Assembly (NCBI RefSeq): GCF_030553075.1
Contig: NZ_CP130701.1
Coordinates: 2,790,001 to 2,854,000 of the forward strand
DNA length: 64,000 bases
Source of the DNA: Halomonas sp. I5-271120
Lineage (GTDB): Bacteria > Pseudomonadota > Gammaproteobacteria > Pseudomonadales > Halomonadaceae
Reading direction: 5' to 3'
In this document: positions 18,758-27,541 of the stretch, piece by piece
Layout of the letters: each line of letters opens with the position of its first letter
How positions within the stretch are numbered: the first letter of the stretch is position 1
Made by a program: the position numbers and the translations under genes
Notes under the pieces: model-generated
Told to the model about the DNA's origin: nothing
Database searches by the model: none
What the model saw: the letters and a program-made list of their open reading frames with translations, nothing else

Positions 18758-20002
18758 CTAGGGCTGGGGCTGGGGCTGAGGTTGGGACTGTGGCTGGCTG
18801 ACCTCGGCGGTCGGGCGCTCGCCCACCTCGAGGGTCACGTCCATACGCTCGCCGTTGCGCACCAGGCTTAGCGGCAGCTGCGTGCCAGGAGAGATGGCGG
18901 CGATATCGGTCATCACCGCCCGAGCATCGCGGATGGTGCGGCCGTCGACCTTGATCAGCACATCGCCGGGCTGCAGGCCGGCAGCATCGGCTGGGCCATC
19001 CGGAACTATGCCCGAGATCACGACCCCTGCTACGGAGTCCAGACCGAAGGAGGCGGCCAGCTCGCGGGTCATCTCCTGGGCTTCGATGCCTAGCCAGCCT
19101 CGAATCACTCGGCCCTGAGTGACTAGCTCGTTGAGAATTTCGCGGGCCAGGTTGGCCGGAATAGCGAAGCCGATGCCCTGGGAGCCGCCGGAGCGGGAGA
19201 AAATAGCGGTGTTGATGCCGACCAGCGCGCCTTCGGGATTGATCAGGGCGCCGCCGGAGTTCCCCGGATTGATCGCCGCGTCGGTCTGAATGAAATCCTC
19301 ATAGGCATTCAGGCCTAGGTGACTGCGGCCGGTGGCACTAACGATGCCCATGGTCACGGTCTGGCCGACCCCGAAGGGGTTGCCGATGGCCAGGGCCACA
19401 TCGCCCACGGCTGCCTGTGACGAGTCGGAGAGCGCGATGACCGGAAGATCTTCGAGATCGATGCGCAGCACGGCCAGGTCGCTCTCCGGGTCGGTGCCGA
19501 TGACCTCGGCGAGCGTTTCGCGGCCGTCGCGCAGCGCCACCTGGATCTGATCGGCCCCCTTGATGACATGATGGTTGGTCAGCACGTAGCCCTCATCGCT
19601 GATGATGACCCCCGACCCCAGGCTCGAGAGCATGCGCTGGCGGCTGGGCGTGTCCTTGCCGAAGAACTGACGGAAAAACGGGTCCGACATCAGCGGGTGC
19701 TGCTCACTTTCGACGATGCGCGAAGAGTAGATGTTGACCACGGCAGGTGCCGCTCTCTCCACCGCCTCTGAATAGCTGACCGGGCCGGCATTTCGTGATA
19801 ATGCCGGGGCATTCTTGACCTCGGGAGCCGGGCGTTTGACCTCGGGGGGCGTCGCAGTCTCTTGCACGGGCTGTGGGCTGGCGGCTGGCGGCGACACGGA
19901 AGGGGCTTGACCGCTGAGCTTCGGGAAAGCAATCAGCAGCACGATGGCAACCAGGACACCGGCCACGGTTGGCCAGACGAGGGGCAGGAGAAAACGACGC
20001 AT
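18758..20002 (-). CDS. algW: AlgW/DegS-type periplasmic serine protease
   Basis: The 414-residue protein has an N-terminal membrane anchor (about residues 5-27), a proline-rich linker, a trypsin-like domain with catalytic His145 (TNHHV), Asp175 (SDLAVLR) and Ser249 (NPGNSGGA), and one PDZ domain from about residue 300. Single-PDZ anchored members (AlgW, DegS) sense misfolded outer-membrane protein tails and start cleavage of the anti-sigma factor (MucA/RseA). The last ~15 residues are a Q/P/S tail (PQPQPQP) encoded by a GGGGCT-like hexamer repeat, which is unusual. It is divergent from the Nif3-family gene. Confidence 0.92.
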   Translation of the reverse strand: MRRFLLPLVWPTVAGVLVAIVLLIAFPKLSGQAPSVSPPAASPQPVQETATPPEVKRPAPEVKNAPALSRNAGPVSYSEAVERAAPAVVNIYSSRIVESEQHPLMSDPFFRQFFGKDTPSRQRMLSSLGSGVIISDEGYVLTNHHVIKGADQIQVALRDGRETLAEVIGTDPESDLAVLRIDLEDLPVIALSDSSQAAVGDVALAIGNPFGVGQTVTMGIVSATGRSHLGLNAYEDFIQTDAAINPGNSGGALINPEGALVGINTAIFSRSGGSQGIGFAIPANLAREILNELVTQGRVIRGWLGIEAQEMTRELAASFGLDSVAGVVISGIVPDGPADAAGLQPGDVLIKVDGRTIRDARAVMTDIAAISPGTQLPLSLVRNGERMDVTLEVGERPTAEVSQPQSQPQPQPQP

Positions 20003-20050
20003 GAAGAATCCTTGTCATCGGTGGCGGTCGCTGGGGGCCGACGCAGCCGG

Positions 20051-20068
20051 TACAATTGGCGGATTGTA
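20051..20068. promoter_or_regulatory. Inverted repeat in the algW / Nif3-family divergent promoter
   Basis: TACAAT (20051-20056) and ATTGTA (20063-20068) form a perfect inverted repeat with a 6-base spacer, in the 99-bp gap between the two starts. Each arm reads as a -10-like TACAAT on its own strand, so this may be overlapping divergent promoters or an operator. Neither strand has a good -35 at 17 bp. Confidence 0.45.
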
Positions 20069-20101
20069 TCATTGCTCATGTACCGATGCCCGGAGGCCCG
20101 A

Positions 20102-20890
20102 ATGATATCTCGCGATGCCCTGGTCACTGCCTGCGACGAGCGTCTGCAGGCGGCGCGCTTCAAGGATTACACTATCAATGGCCTGCAGGTCGAGGGACGC
20201 AGCCGAGTGACCCGCGTGATGACTGGCGTCACCGCCTGTCAGGCGCTGGTCGATGAGGCGATTGCCTGGCAGGCGGATCTGCTGCTGGTTCATCACGGCT
20301 ACTTCTGGAAGAACGAGCCGGTCGAGGTGGTCGGCATGAAGCGGCGCCGGCTGGCGGCCTTGCTGGCTAACGATATCAACCTGCTGGCCTATCATCTGCC
20401 GCTGGATGCTCATCCCGAGCTTGGCAACAATGCCTGCCTGGCCGAGCGGCTGGGCCTGGTCGTCGACGGCTGTGCCGATGGTGAGCTGGGCGAAGGGCTA
20501 TTGTGGCTGGGCCACCCCGGCGAGGCGCTGGCCGGTTCGGGTGACAATGACCAGGCCCTCGACGAGCGTGGCTTGGCAAAGCATGTCGCCAAGCAGCTCG
20601 GTCGGGAGCCGCTTCTGATCGAAGGGCACCAAGGGCCGGTCAAGCGTATCGCCTGGTGCACCGGCGGCGCTCAGGACATGATCGCCGCGGCTCATGCGGC
20701 AGGCGCGGATGTCTTCATCTCGGGCGAGATTTCCGAGCGGACCACTCACCTGGCACGCGAGCTGGGCATCGGCTATCTGGCGGCGGGTCATCATGCCACC
20801 GAGCGCTACGGCGTTCAGGCCATGGGAGAATGGTTGGCCGCCGAGCATGGTGTTACCCACCGTTTCGTGGATATCGACAATCCGGCCTGA
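20102..20890 (+). CDS. Nif3-like / YbgI family metal-binding protein
   Basis: The 262-residue product belongs to the Nif3/YbgI family, seen in LLLVHHGYFW, NLLAYHLPLDAHPELGNN, FISGEISERTTHLARE and the GHHATERYG motif; the conserved histidines bind a dinuclear metal centre in family structures. The biochemical role is not settled; GTP cyclohydrolase I-like activity has been suggested for some members. The ATG at 20102 follows GGAGG at 20092-20096. Relatives often sit beside algW/degS, as here. Confidence 0.9.
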   Translation: MISRDALVTACDERLQAARFKDYTINGLQVEGRSRVTRVMTGVTACQALVDEAIAWQADLLLVHHGYFWKNEPVEVVGMKRRRLAALLANDINLLAYHLPLDAHPELGNNACLAERLGLVVDGCADGELGEGLLWLGHPGEALAGSGDNDQALDERGLAKHVAKQLGREPLLIEGHQGPVKRIAWCTGGAQDMIAAAHAAGADVFISGEISERTTHLARELGIGYLAAGHHATERYGVQAMGEWLAAEHGVTHRFVDIDNPA

Positions 20891-20915
20891 AACTGCCCTG
20901 AAAACGACCCCGCAA

Positions 20916-20957
20916 ACGAAAGCGCCGGCCATCAAGGCCGGCGCTTTCGTCGTTTTT
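20916..20957. terminator. Terminator after the Nif3-family gene
   Basis: A perfect 15-bp stem (ACGAAAGCGCCGGCC with its complement, loop ATCAA at 20931-20935) is followed by CGTTTTT. It lies between converging genes and may serve zapG on the other strand as well. Confidence 0.9.
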
Positions 20958-20995
20958 GGCAAACCTCTCGCTTGTGTCGCTAGGCGTCAGCGAGA

Positions 20996-21436
20996 TCAGT
21001 AGCGGGGAGGCTGGGCGGGATTCTGCTCCTCGCCGCGCTGCAGGCCGAAGTCCTCGGAGAGAGTGCCGTGCCCGCCGTCGGCATAGTCGCGCGGCATGTC
21101 CAGGGTTTCATCAGGCTCCGTCGCGTCGGTCTCCGGGTGGAGGCGGCGCTTGACCTGCTGGTCTTGGCCGAGCTGATCGGCCCCCTGCGCCAGCTGTTGT
21201 TCCAGCTCGCGGCTCTGGCGCTGAATGCTGGCCACCAGGTCGGCCGCTCGCACGAAATGATCGTTCAGCGAGTCCTTGACCTGGTGAAGCTCGAGTTCAG
21301 TCTCGGCCAGGCGTTGGCGGACCTTCTGATTGCGCGCCACGTTGGCGTTGAGCAGGTGGTAGCCCAGCGCGCCGATGCCGATGCCGGCAAGCCCGCAGGC
21401 CAGGGCCAGGATCCAGTCGATGTTGCTCTCGTACAC
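20996..21436 (-). CDS. zapG: ZapG/YhcB family division-envelope protein (DUF1043)
   Basis: The 146-residue protein has one N-terminal membrane segment (WILALACGLAGIGIGALGY), then a coiled coil (about residues 30-95, RLAETELELHQVKDSL), then a polar proline-rich tail. YhcB/ZapG connects cell-wall growth and division in E. coli. I start at the GTG at 21434-21436 (VYESNIDW) because AAGGGG lies 6 bases upstream on the minus strand and homologues start just before the membrane segment; an ATG 11 codons further out is possible. Confidence 0.87.
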   Translation of the reverse strand: MYESNIDWILALACGLAGIGIGALGYHLLNANVARNQKVRQRLAETELELHQVKDSLNDHFVRAADLVASIQRQSRELEQQLAQGADQLGQDQQVKRRLHPETDATEPDETLDMPRDYADGGHGTLSEDFGLQRGEEQNPAQPPRY

Positions 21437-21613
21437 GTCGTTCCCCTTATGGTTCTGTCTTCCCGGCACCGGTACTTGACTGCCGGGGGTGGCGCGTTAT
21501 CGAGGTCGCGACCTGCGCCTCCCCTGGCTCCATTATATGAGGGAGAGCGAGACTCAGGTCAATGCGCAGGCGCTGCCATCATGGCTGCTCTGTGCGCTCG
21601 ACGTCTCGATACG

Positions 21614-21619
21614 TATAAT
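21614..21619 (+). promoter_or_regulatory. zapE: Putative zapE -10 element
   Basis: A perfect TATAAT lies 43 bp ahead of the zapE start. The sequence 17 bp upstream (TGTGCG) is a poor -35, so activity is uncertain. Confidence 0.4.
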
Positions 21620-21661
21620 GTTCGCTTTCGATCACCACCGTCCGAGGTAGCCAAGACGCTG

Positions 21662-22852
21662 ATGTGTGCGACAACGACTTCCGCTGGTTCTTCTGCGTCC
21701 GCTCAAGCGGGCACGCCCCTGGCTCGCTACCAGGCCGACCTTGAACGCGAGGGATTCGCCTACGATAAAGCCCAGGAGCAGGCGGTTCGTCATCTGCAGC
21801 GGCTCTATGATGATCTGCTGACCACGCCCCAGCGAGCGCCGCGCCCGCCCGCTGATGAGCGCAAGGGGCTCAAGTCCCGGGTCGCCGGTCTGTTCGGCGC
21901 CAAGCAGACCGCCTCGCCCTTCGAAGCGCCGCCGGCGGTGATGGGCCTGTATTTCTGGGGAGGAGTCGGTCGCGGCAAAACCTATCTGGTCGACACCTTC
22001 TACGAGGCGCTGCCCTTTTCCGAGAAGATGCGCACCCATTTTCACCGCTTCATGCAGCGAGTGCACAACGAACTCGAGCACTACAAGGGCGAGAAGGACC
22101 CGCTGAAGCTGATCGCCGCCAAGTTCGCCCGTGAGGCGAGGGTGATCTGCTTCGACGAGTTCTTCGTCAAGGACATCACCGACGCCATGATTCTCGCGAC
22201 CCTGCTCGAGTCGCTGTTCGAGCACGGCGTGGTGCTGGTGACGACCTCCAATATCGTGCCTTCCGAGCTGTACAAGGATGGCCTGCAGCGGGCGCGTTTC
22301 CTGCCCGCCATCGATTTGCTCGAGCGTCATTGCGAGGTGGTCAACGTCGACTCGGGGGTCGACTACCGGCTGCGCGCCCTGCAGCGTGCCGCCATCTTCC
22401 ACGCACCGCTGGATGAGGCTGCCGACGACGAGCTCGCGCGCAGTTTTCGCGAGCTCGCCGGGTACGATGGCGAGCAGGATGAGCGCATCGAGATCAATCA
22501 TCGGTTGCTGCGTTCGCGCCGCCTGCATGAAGATGTGGTGTGGTTTGACTTCGCAGAGCTGTGTGACGGTCCTCGCAGCCAGAATGATTACATCGAGCTG
22601 GCCCGCGAGTTTCATACCGTGCTGGTGTCCGGCGTGCCGCGCATGGGCCGGGGCAGCGACGACCAGGCGCGGCGCTTCATCAATATGGTCGACGAGTTCT
22701 ATGACCGAGCAGTGAAGCTTCTGATGTCCGCCGAAGTGCCGGTCGAGTCGCTTTACACCGAAGGCAGTCTTGGTTTCGAGTTCGATCGCACCCTCTCGAG
22801 GCTGCAGGAAATGCAGTCCCACGAGTATCTGGCGCTGGCGCATAAGCCGTGA
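21662..22852 (+). CDS. zapE: ZapE, AFG1-family division ATPase
   Basis: The 396-residue AAA ATPase of the AFG1/ZapE family has a Walker A (GGVGRGKTYLVD, near residue 105), Walker B ICFDEFFVKDI, and TTSNIVPSELYKDGLQR. ZapE is a Z-ring-associated ATPase that destabilises FtsZ polymers late in division. The ATG at 21662 opens the family-like region; the frame stays open far upstream across zapG antisense, which I discount. Length is near E. coli ZapE (375). Confidence 0.93.
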   Translation: MCATTTSAGSSASAQAGTPLARYQADLEREGFAYDKAQEQAVRHLQRLYDDLLTTPQRAPRPPADERKGLKSRVAGLFGAKQTASPFEAPPAVMGLYFWGGVGRGKTYLVDTFYEALPFSEKMRTHFHRFMQRVHNELEHYKGEKDPLKLIAAKFAREARVICFDEFFVKDITDAMILATLLESLFEHGVVLVTTSNIVPSELYKDGLQRARFLPAIDLLERHCEVVNVDSGVDYRLRALQRAAIFHAPLDEAADDELARSFRELAGYDGEQDERIEINHRLLRSRRLHEDVVWFDFAELCDGPRSQNDYIELAREFHTVLVSGVPRMGRGSDDQARRFINMVDEFYDRAVKLLMSAEVPVESLYTEGSLGFEFDRTLSRLQEMQSHEYLALAHKP

Positions 22853-22869
22853 ATTTCCCGCGTGGACTC

Positions 22870-22898
22870 TTAACCTGATCGAACGAGTCATGTACACT
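22870..22898 (+). promoter_or_regulatory. rplM: rplM-rpsI promoter
   Basis: TTAACC (22870-22875) and TACACT (22893-22898) are separated by exactly 17 bp, a good sigma-70 match. The transcript would carry a leader of roughly 125 nt before rplM. In E. coli L13 represses its own mRNA; a leader that long leaves room for this, with a small hairpin near 22985-23000. Confidence 0.65.
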
Positions 22899-23030
22899 GC
22901 GCGCTCGCTCGAACGTTGTCGCTCGATTTGCCTCTGTGGCAAGTGGTCGACAACCAAGAAAAATAGGGATGGTAGGCGGCGTCATTAGACGTTTTAGTCC
23001 TGCCCCATGCGACAATTGGTGATTCAACCC

Positions 23031-23459
23031 ATGAAGACGTTTTCTGCTAAGCCGCAGTCCGTCGAGCGCGACTGGTACGTCGTCGACGCTACGGACAAGA
23101 CTCTCGGTCGCCTGGCCACCGAGATCGCTCGCCGCCTGCGTGGCAAGCACAAGCCGGAATACACCCCGCACGTCGACACCGGCGATTACATCGTCGTGGT
23201 CAACGCCGAGAAGGTGACGGTCACCGGCAACAAGGCACAGGCCAAGACCTACTATCGTCACACCGGTTATCCGGGTGGCCTGCGCTCCATGACCTTCGAG
23301 AAGATGATCGATCACGCTCCCGAGCGCGTCATCGAGTCTGCCGTCAAGGGCATGCTGCCGAAAGGCCCGCTGGGTCGCGCCATGTACTCGAAACTCAAGG
23401 TCTATGCCGGTACCGAGCATCCGCATGCCGCCCAGCAGCCGCAAGAACTGAACATCTAA
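23031..23459 (+). CDS. rplM: Ribosomal protein L13
   Basis: The 142-residue protein, the same length as E. coli L13, starts [20 protein letters not shown] and contains [15 protein letters not shown] and the [10 protein letters not shown] signature. It is an early-assembling 50S protein. The ATG at 23031 fits homologues; the in-frame ATG at 23007 adds residues not seen in the family. It is followed 13 bp later by rpsI, the standard pair. Confidence 0.97.
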   Translation: MKTFSAKPQSVERDWYVVDATDKTLGRLATEIARRLRGKHKPEYTPHVDTGDYIVVVNAEKVTVTGNKAQAKTYYRHTGYPGGLRSMTFEKMIDHAPERVIESAVKGMLPKGPLGRAMYSKLKVYAGTEHPHAAQQPQELNI

Positions 23460-23472
23460 GGGGTAGATTGCC

Positions 23473-23862
23473 ATGACTCAACAGTATTACGGTACCGGTC
23501 GCCGCAAGACGTCCACCGCACGCGTCTTCCTCAAGCCGGGCACCGGCAAAATCACCGTCAATAGCCGCGAACTCAACGAGTTCTTCGGTCGCGTCACTGG
23601 CCGCATGGTCGTCCGTCAGCCGCTCGAGTTGACCGAGACTCTGGACCAGTTCGACGTCTACGTGACCGTCAAGGGTGGCGGCGGTTCGGCTCAGGCCGGC
23701 GCTATCCGCCACGGCATCACTCGTGCGCTGATGCAATACAACGAAGACTTCCGCAGGCCGCTGCGTGAAGCCGGTTACGTCACTCGTGACGCCCGCGAAG
23801 TCGAGCGTAAGAAAGTCGGCCTGCGCAAAGCACGCCGCAGCCCGCAGTTCTCCAAGCGTTAA
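23473..23862 (+). CDS. rpsI: Ribosomal protein S9
   Basis: The 129-residue 30S protein begins [20 protein letters not shown] and ends with the basic [17 protein letters not shown] tail that reaches the P-site tRNA. Length and motifs match E. coli S9. It is co-transcribed with rplM and is followed by a strong terminator. Confidence 0.97.
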   Translation: MTQQYYGTGRRKTSTARVFLKPGTGKITVNSRELNEFFGRVTGRMVVRQPLELTETLDQFDVYVTVKGGGGSAQAGAIRHGITRALMQYNEDFRRPLREAGYVTRDAREVERKKVGLRKARRSPQFSKR

Positions 23863-23883
23863 ACGTTTCGAGAGTGCGTCAGA

Positions 23884-23918
23884 ACGCCCGGTCCCCGTTG
23901 GGGGCCGGGCGTTTTTTT
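23884..23918 (+). terminator. rplM-rpsI terminator
   Basis: The stem ACGCCCGGTCCCC pairs with GGGGGCCGGGCGT and is followed by a run of seven T. It is about 20 bp after the rpsI stop. Confidence 0.92.
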
Positions 23919-24080
23919 ATGCCCGTTCAATGATTTGAGTCAGCTATGCTGCGTCATGTGGCAAGGCTTTCGCTTGTTTTAGTTCAGGCGGTTTCCTAAC
24001 ATGAAGATCATCTTATCCGTAGGTCGCGACAGTGTCTGGCGCGGTTAGGCAGCGGGTGATTGGATAGGGGGCATGACAAG

Positions 24081-24677
24081 ATGGCGGATAAGGGCGTGAA
24101 CAAAGGGCGGCGTCGCTTTCTCGTCGGTGCTACGACCGTCGTCGGGGCGGTGGGCGCGGTGGGAGTCGCGGTCCCTTTCGTTGCCTCCTGGCAGCCCAGT
24201 GCCAAGGCGCGTGCGGCAGGGGCTCCGGTGGAAGCGGATGTATCCAAGCTCGAATCCGGCCAGCAGATGACCGTCGCGTGGCGTGGCAAGCCCGTCTGGG
24301 TAGTGCGGCGCGACGACACCATGATCGAACAGATCAAGAGCATCGATCCTTCCCGCCTGCGGGACCCCGAGTCCTCGGCGCCGCAGCAGCCGAGCTACGT
24401 GGACCCTGAGCTGCGCTCCATCAAGCCCGAGATCCTGGTGCTGGTGGGCATCTGCACGCACCTTGGCTGCTCACCAACCTTCAGGCCTGAGCCCGGTGCT
24501 GCCGATTTAGGCGGTGATTGGCCGGGTGGCTATTTTTGCCCCTGTCATGGCTCGCGCTTCGATCTGGCGGGTCGGGTGTTCACCGGGGTACCGGCCCCCT
24601 TGAACCTGGAAGTGCCACCGCATCGCTATGACAATGACAACATTATCGTTGTCGGCGAAGACAAGGGGGCGGCCTGA
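24081..24677 (+). CDS. petA: Ubiquinol-cytochrome c reductase, Rieske iron-sulfur subunit
   Basis: The 198-residue protein starts with a twin-arginine-like signal anchor (KGRRRFLVGA followed by a Gly/Val/Ala-rich helix), then the Rieske domain with CTHLGC and CPCHGS, which bind the 2Fe-2S cluster through two Cys and two His. It moves electrons from ubiquinol to cytochrome c1 in complex III. I chose the ATG at 24081 rather than the TTG at 24060. The stop overlaps petB by one base (TGATG). Confidence 0.96.
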   Translation: MADKGVNKGRRRFLVGATTVVGAVGAVGVAVPFVASWQPSAKARAAGAPVEADVSKLESGQQMTVAWRGKPVWVVRRDDTMIEQIKSIDPSRLRDPESSAPQQPSYVDPELRSIKPEILVLVGICTHLGCSPTFRPEPGAADLGGDWPGGYFCPCHGSRFDLAGRVFTGVPAPLNLEVPPHRYDNDNIIVVGEDKGAA

Positions 24678-25936
24678 TGGGTAATCCGAATCGCGCCAAG
24701 GCAGAACGCGGCATCATGCGCTGGATCGATGATCGCTTTCCTGCCACCCAGATGTGGGAAGAGCATCTGGCCAAGTACTATGCACCCAAGAATTTCAATT
24801 TTTGGTACTTCTTCGGCTCACTGGCCCTGCTGGTGCTGGTCAACCAGATTCTGACCGGAGTGTGGCTGACCATGAGCTACAACCCTTCCGCGGAAGGGGC
24901 CTTCGCGTCGGTTGAGTACATCATGCGAGATGTCGAATTCGGCTGGCTGATTCGCTATATGCACTCCACCGGGGCCACGGCATTCTTCGTGGTGATCTAC
25001 CTGCACATGTTCCGCGCGCTGCTCTATGGCTCCTACAAGGCGCCTCGGGAGCTGGTGTGGATCTTTGGCATGACCATCTATCTGGCGCTGATGGCCGAAG
25101 CCTTCATGGGGTATCTGCTGCCTTGGGGGCAGATGTCCTACTGGGGGGCTCAGGTCATTATCTCGCTTTTCTCGGCCATCCCGGTGGTGGGGGCGGACCT
25201 GACGCAGTGGATTCGCGGTGATTTCCTGATCTCCGGGATCACCCTGAATCGCTTCTTTGCGCTGCATGTAGTGGCCCTGCCGATCGTGATCCTCGGTCTG
25301 GTGGTGCTGCACATACTGGCGCTCCACGAGGTTGGCTCCAACAATCCGGACGGCGTCGACATCAAGGCCAAGAAGGATGAGTCCGGCAAGCCGCTGGACG
25401 GTATTCCGTTCCATCCCTACTACACGGTCAAGGATTTGGTGGGGGTGGCGGTATTCCTGTTTGTGTTCTGTGTGGTGATCTTCTATTTCCCGGAAGGGGG
25501 TGGGTACTTCCTGGAGCAGCCCAATTTCGAGCCCTCCGACCCGTTGAAGACACCCAACCATATCGCGCCGGTTTGGTACTTCACGCCTTTCTACGCGATG
25601 CTGCGCGCCATCACCTTCTCGCTGTTCGGCCTGGACTCCAAGTTCCTGGGGGTGATGGTCATGGGGAGCGCGATCGCGATCCTCTTCGTACTGCCCTGGC
25701 TGGACAAGAGCCCCGTACTTTCCATGCGCTACAAGGGTTGGCTGTCGAAGATCATGCTGGCGCTGTTTGCGATCAGTTTCGTGGTGCTCGGTGTGATTGG
25801 CGTGCTGCCGTCGACGCCGGGGAGGACCCTGGTGGCTCAGGTCTGCACGGCGGTGTATTTCGCCTTCTTCCTGCTGATGCCGATCTACACGCGGCTGGAG
25901 ACCACCAAGCCCGTACCGGAAAGGGTGACTGGCTAA
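24677..25936 (+). CDS. petB: Cytochrome b of the bc1 complex
   Basis: The 419-residue protein has eight or nine membrane helices. The paired haem-ligand histidines are in HSTGATAFFVVIYLH and HVVALPIVILGLVVLH, each 14 residues apart. The quinol-oxidation site motif reads PVWYFTPFYAMLRA. Length is typical for bacterial split cytochrome b. One-base overlaps join it to petA and petC (TAATG). Confidence 0.96.
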   Translation: MGNPNRAKAERGIMRWIDDRFPATQMWEEHLAKYYAPKNFNFWYFFGSLALLVLVNQILTGVWLTMSYNPSAEGAFASVEYIMRDVEFGWLIRYMHSTGATAFFVVIYLHMFRALLYGSYKAPRELVWIFGMTIYLALMAEAFMGYLLPWGQMSYWGAQVIISLFSAIPVVGADLTQWIRGDFLISGITLNRFFALHVVALPIVILGLVVLHILALHEVGSNNPDGVDIKAKKDESGKPLDGIPFHPYYTVKDLVGVAVFLFVFCVVIFYFPEGGGYFLEQPNFEPSDPLKTPNHIAPVWYFTPFYAMLRAITFSLFGLDSKFLGVMVMGSAIAILFVLPWLDKSPVLSMRYKGWLSKIMLALFAISFVVLGVIGVLPSTPGRTLVAQVCTAVYFAFFLLMPIYTRLETTKPVPERVTG

Positions 25937-26718
25937 TGAAAAAGCACATGTTTGCCTTGCTCGTCGCCTTGCTCGTGGCGCTGATGCCGATGACCGGGTT
26001 TGCTGCGGGCGGTCAGGCAGTCCATTTCGACGAGATGACCCCGGATCTGTCCGACAGGGCGTCGCTGCAGAATGGCATGAAGCTATTTACCAACTACTGC
26101 ATGGGCTGTCACTCTCTGCAGTATCAGCGCTATTCCCGGGCAGCCGAGGACCTGGGCATCCCTCAGGATCTAGTCGAGCAGAAGCTGATCTTTTCCGAGG
26201 ACCTGGCATTCAATGACCAGATGCGCAATGCCATGCAGAAGGGCGACGCCACCTCCTGGTTCGGCGCCGCGCCGCCGGACCTGACCCTCGAGGCGCGTCT
26301 GCGCGGCACGGACTGGATCTATACCTATCTGCGCAGCTTCTACAAGGACCCGGAGCGCCCGCTGGGTGTGAATAATACGGTGTTCCCGCTGGTAGGTATG
26401 CCCAATGCGCTGGAGCCGCTGCAGGGCGTGCAGGAGATGGTCTGTGCCGAGACTGATCGGCCGGTGCCCGGGCATGAGCCTGACCCGCTGACGGGCAAGT
26501 ATCAGTCCTGCGATGTGCTCAAGGTGACCCAGGCGGGTAAGCTGGAGCCGGAGGCGTTTGATCGGGCGGTTTATGATCTGACCAACTTCCTGGCCTACGT
26601 CGGTGAGCCCTCCAAGCTTCAGGCCCAGGCGCTGGGGCCCAAGGTGTTGATTTTTATCTTTATCTTCGGCGTCATCGCCTATCTGCTCAAGCGAGAGTAC
26701 TGGCGCGACATCCACTGA
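25936..26718 (+). CDS. petC: Cytochrome c1 of the bc1 complex
   Basis: The 260-residue protein has a signal peptide (residues 1-24), a covalent haem site C55-MG-C58-H59, and a C-terminal anchor helix (VLIFIFIFGVIAYLL) before a basic end. It accepts electrons from the Rieske protein and passes them to soluble cytochrome c. It closes the petABC operon and is followed by a terminator and then sspA. Confidence 0.96.
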   Translation: MKKHMFALLVALLVALMPMTGFAAGGQAVHFDEMTPDLSDRASLQNGMKLFTNYCMGCHSLQYQRYSRAAEDLGIPQDLVEQKLIFSEDLAFNDQMRNAMQKGDATSWFGAAPPDLTLEARLRGTDWIYTYLRSFYKDPERPLGVNNTVFPLVGMPNALEPLQGVQEMVCAETDRPVPGHEPDPLTGKYQSCDVLKVTQAGKLEPEAFDRAVYDLTNFLAYVGEPSKLQAQALGPKVLIFIFIFGVIAYLLKREYWRDIH

Positions 26719-26739
26719 GACGACTCAGTGGTGGCATGG

Positions 26740-26777
26740 GGGCGCATGGCCGTTGGGCATGCGCCCTTGTCTATTTT
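26740..26777 (+). terminator. petABC terminator
   Basis: GGGCGCATG (26740-26748) pairs perfectly with CATGCGCCC (26758-26766), followed by TTGTCTATTTT. Confidence 0.75.
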
Positions 26778-26862
26778 CCATGACCCGTATCGCGGGTCTC
26801 GGCGCCTGGAAGCGCGGTCAACGTGTTATCATCCAGGCTCGAACTGTTGCGAGGAATGTTAA

Positions 26863-27489
26863 ATGGGTGTTGTGGCCAAGCGGTCGTCGATGACCTTCTA
26901 CTCCGGTAGCGATGATCACTTCAGTCATCGCGTGAGAATCGTGCTGGCAGAAAAAGGGGTTGCCGTCGACATCCTGGAAGTCAAGGAAGACAGTCATCCC
27001 GAAGAGCTGGCGGATCTCAATCCGTACAATAGCGTGCCGACGCTATTGGATCGTGATCTGGTGCTCTATGAGTCCAAGGTGATGATGGAGTATCTGGATG
27101 AGCGGTTTCCGCATCCTCCGCTGCTGCCTGTCTATCCGGTAGCCCGGGCGCAGAGCCGCCTGTGGATGCATCGCATCGAGCGGGAGTGGTGCCCGCTGAT
27201 CGAACAGATCCAGCAGGGCAGCAAGAAGGATGCCGAGAAGGCGCGAAAGGAACTGCGTGAGAGCCTGATCGGCATCTCGCCGATCTTTGAGGACATGCCG
27301 TTCTTCATGAGCGAGGAATTCTCGCTGGTGGATTGCTGTCTGGCGCCGCTTCTTTGGCGACTGCCGGTACTGGGGATCGAGCTTCCTGAGAAACAGGTCA
27401 AGCCGCTGATGAATTATATGGAGCGCACTTTCGAGCGTGAGTCCTTCAAGGCCTCGCTGTCGGAAGCCGAGCGCGAGATGCGTACCTGA
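26863..27489 (+). CDS. sspA: Stringent starvation protein A
   Basis: The 208-residue protein has a GST fold with the N-terminal thioredoxin-like part [21 protein letters not shown] and the SspA-type PHPPLLP region around residue 85. SspA binds RNA polymerase and helps transcription in stationary phase and acid stress; it lacks GST activity. GAGG at 26851-26854 precedes the ATG by 8 bp. It is followed 52 bp later by sspB. Confidence 0.95.
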   Translation: MGVVAKRSSMTFYSGSDDHFSHRVRIVLAEKGVAVDILEVKEDSHPEELADLNPYNSVPTLLDRDLVLYESKVMMEYLDERFPHPPLLPVYPVARAQSRLWMHRIEREWCPLIEQIQQGSKKDAEKARKELRESLIGISPIFEDMPFFMSEEFSLVDCCLAPLLWRLPVLGIELPEKQVKPLMNYMERTFERESFKASLSEAEREMRT

Positions 27490-27498
27490 TATACCACG

Positions 27499-27520
27499 GA
27501 CCGGGCCATAGGGCCCGGAC
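27499..27520 (+). other. Hairpin between sspA and sspB
   Basis: CCGGGCC (27501-27507) pairs with GGCCCGG (27512-27518). There is no T-run, so it may protect the sspA 3' end or weaken read-through rather than end transcription. Confidence 0.5.
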
Positions 27521-27541
27521 CACAGACAATGGAGGCCCGAG

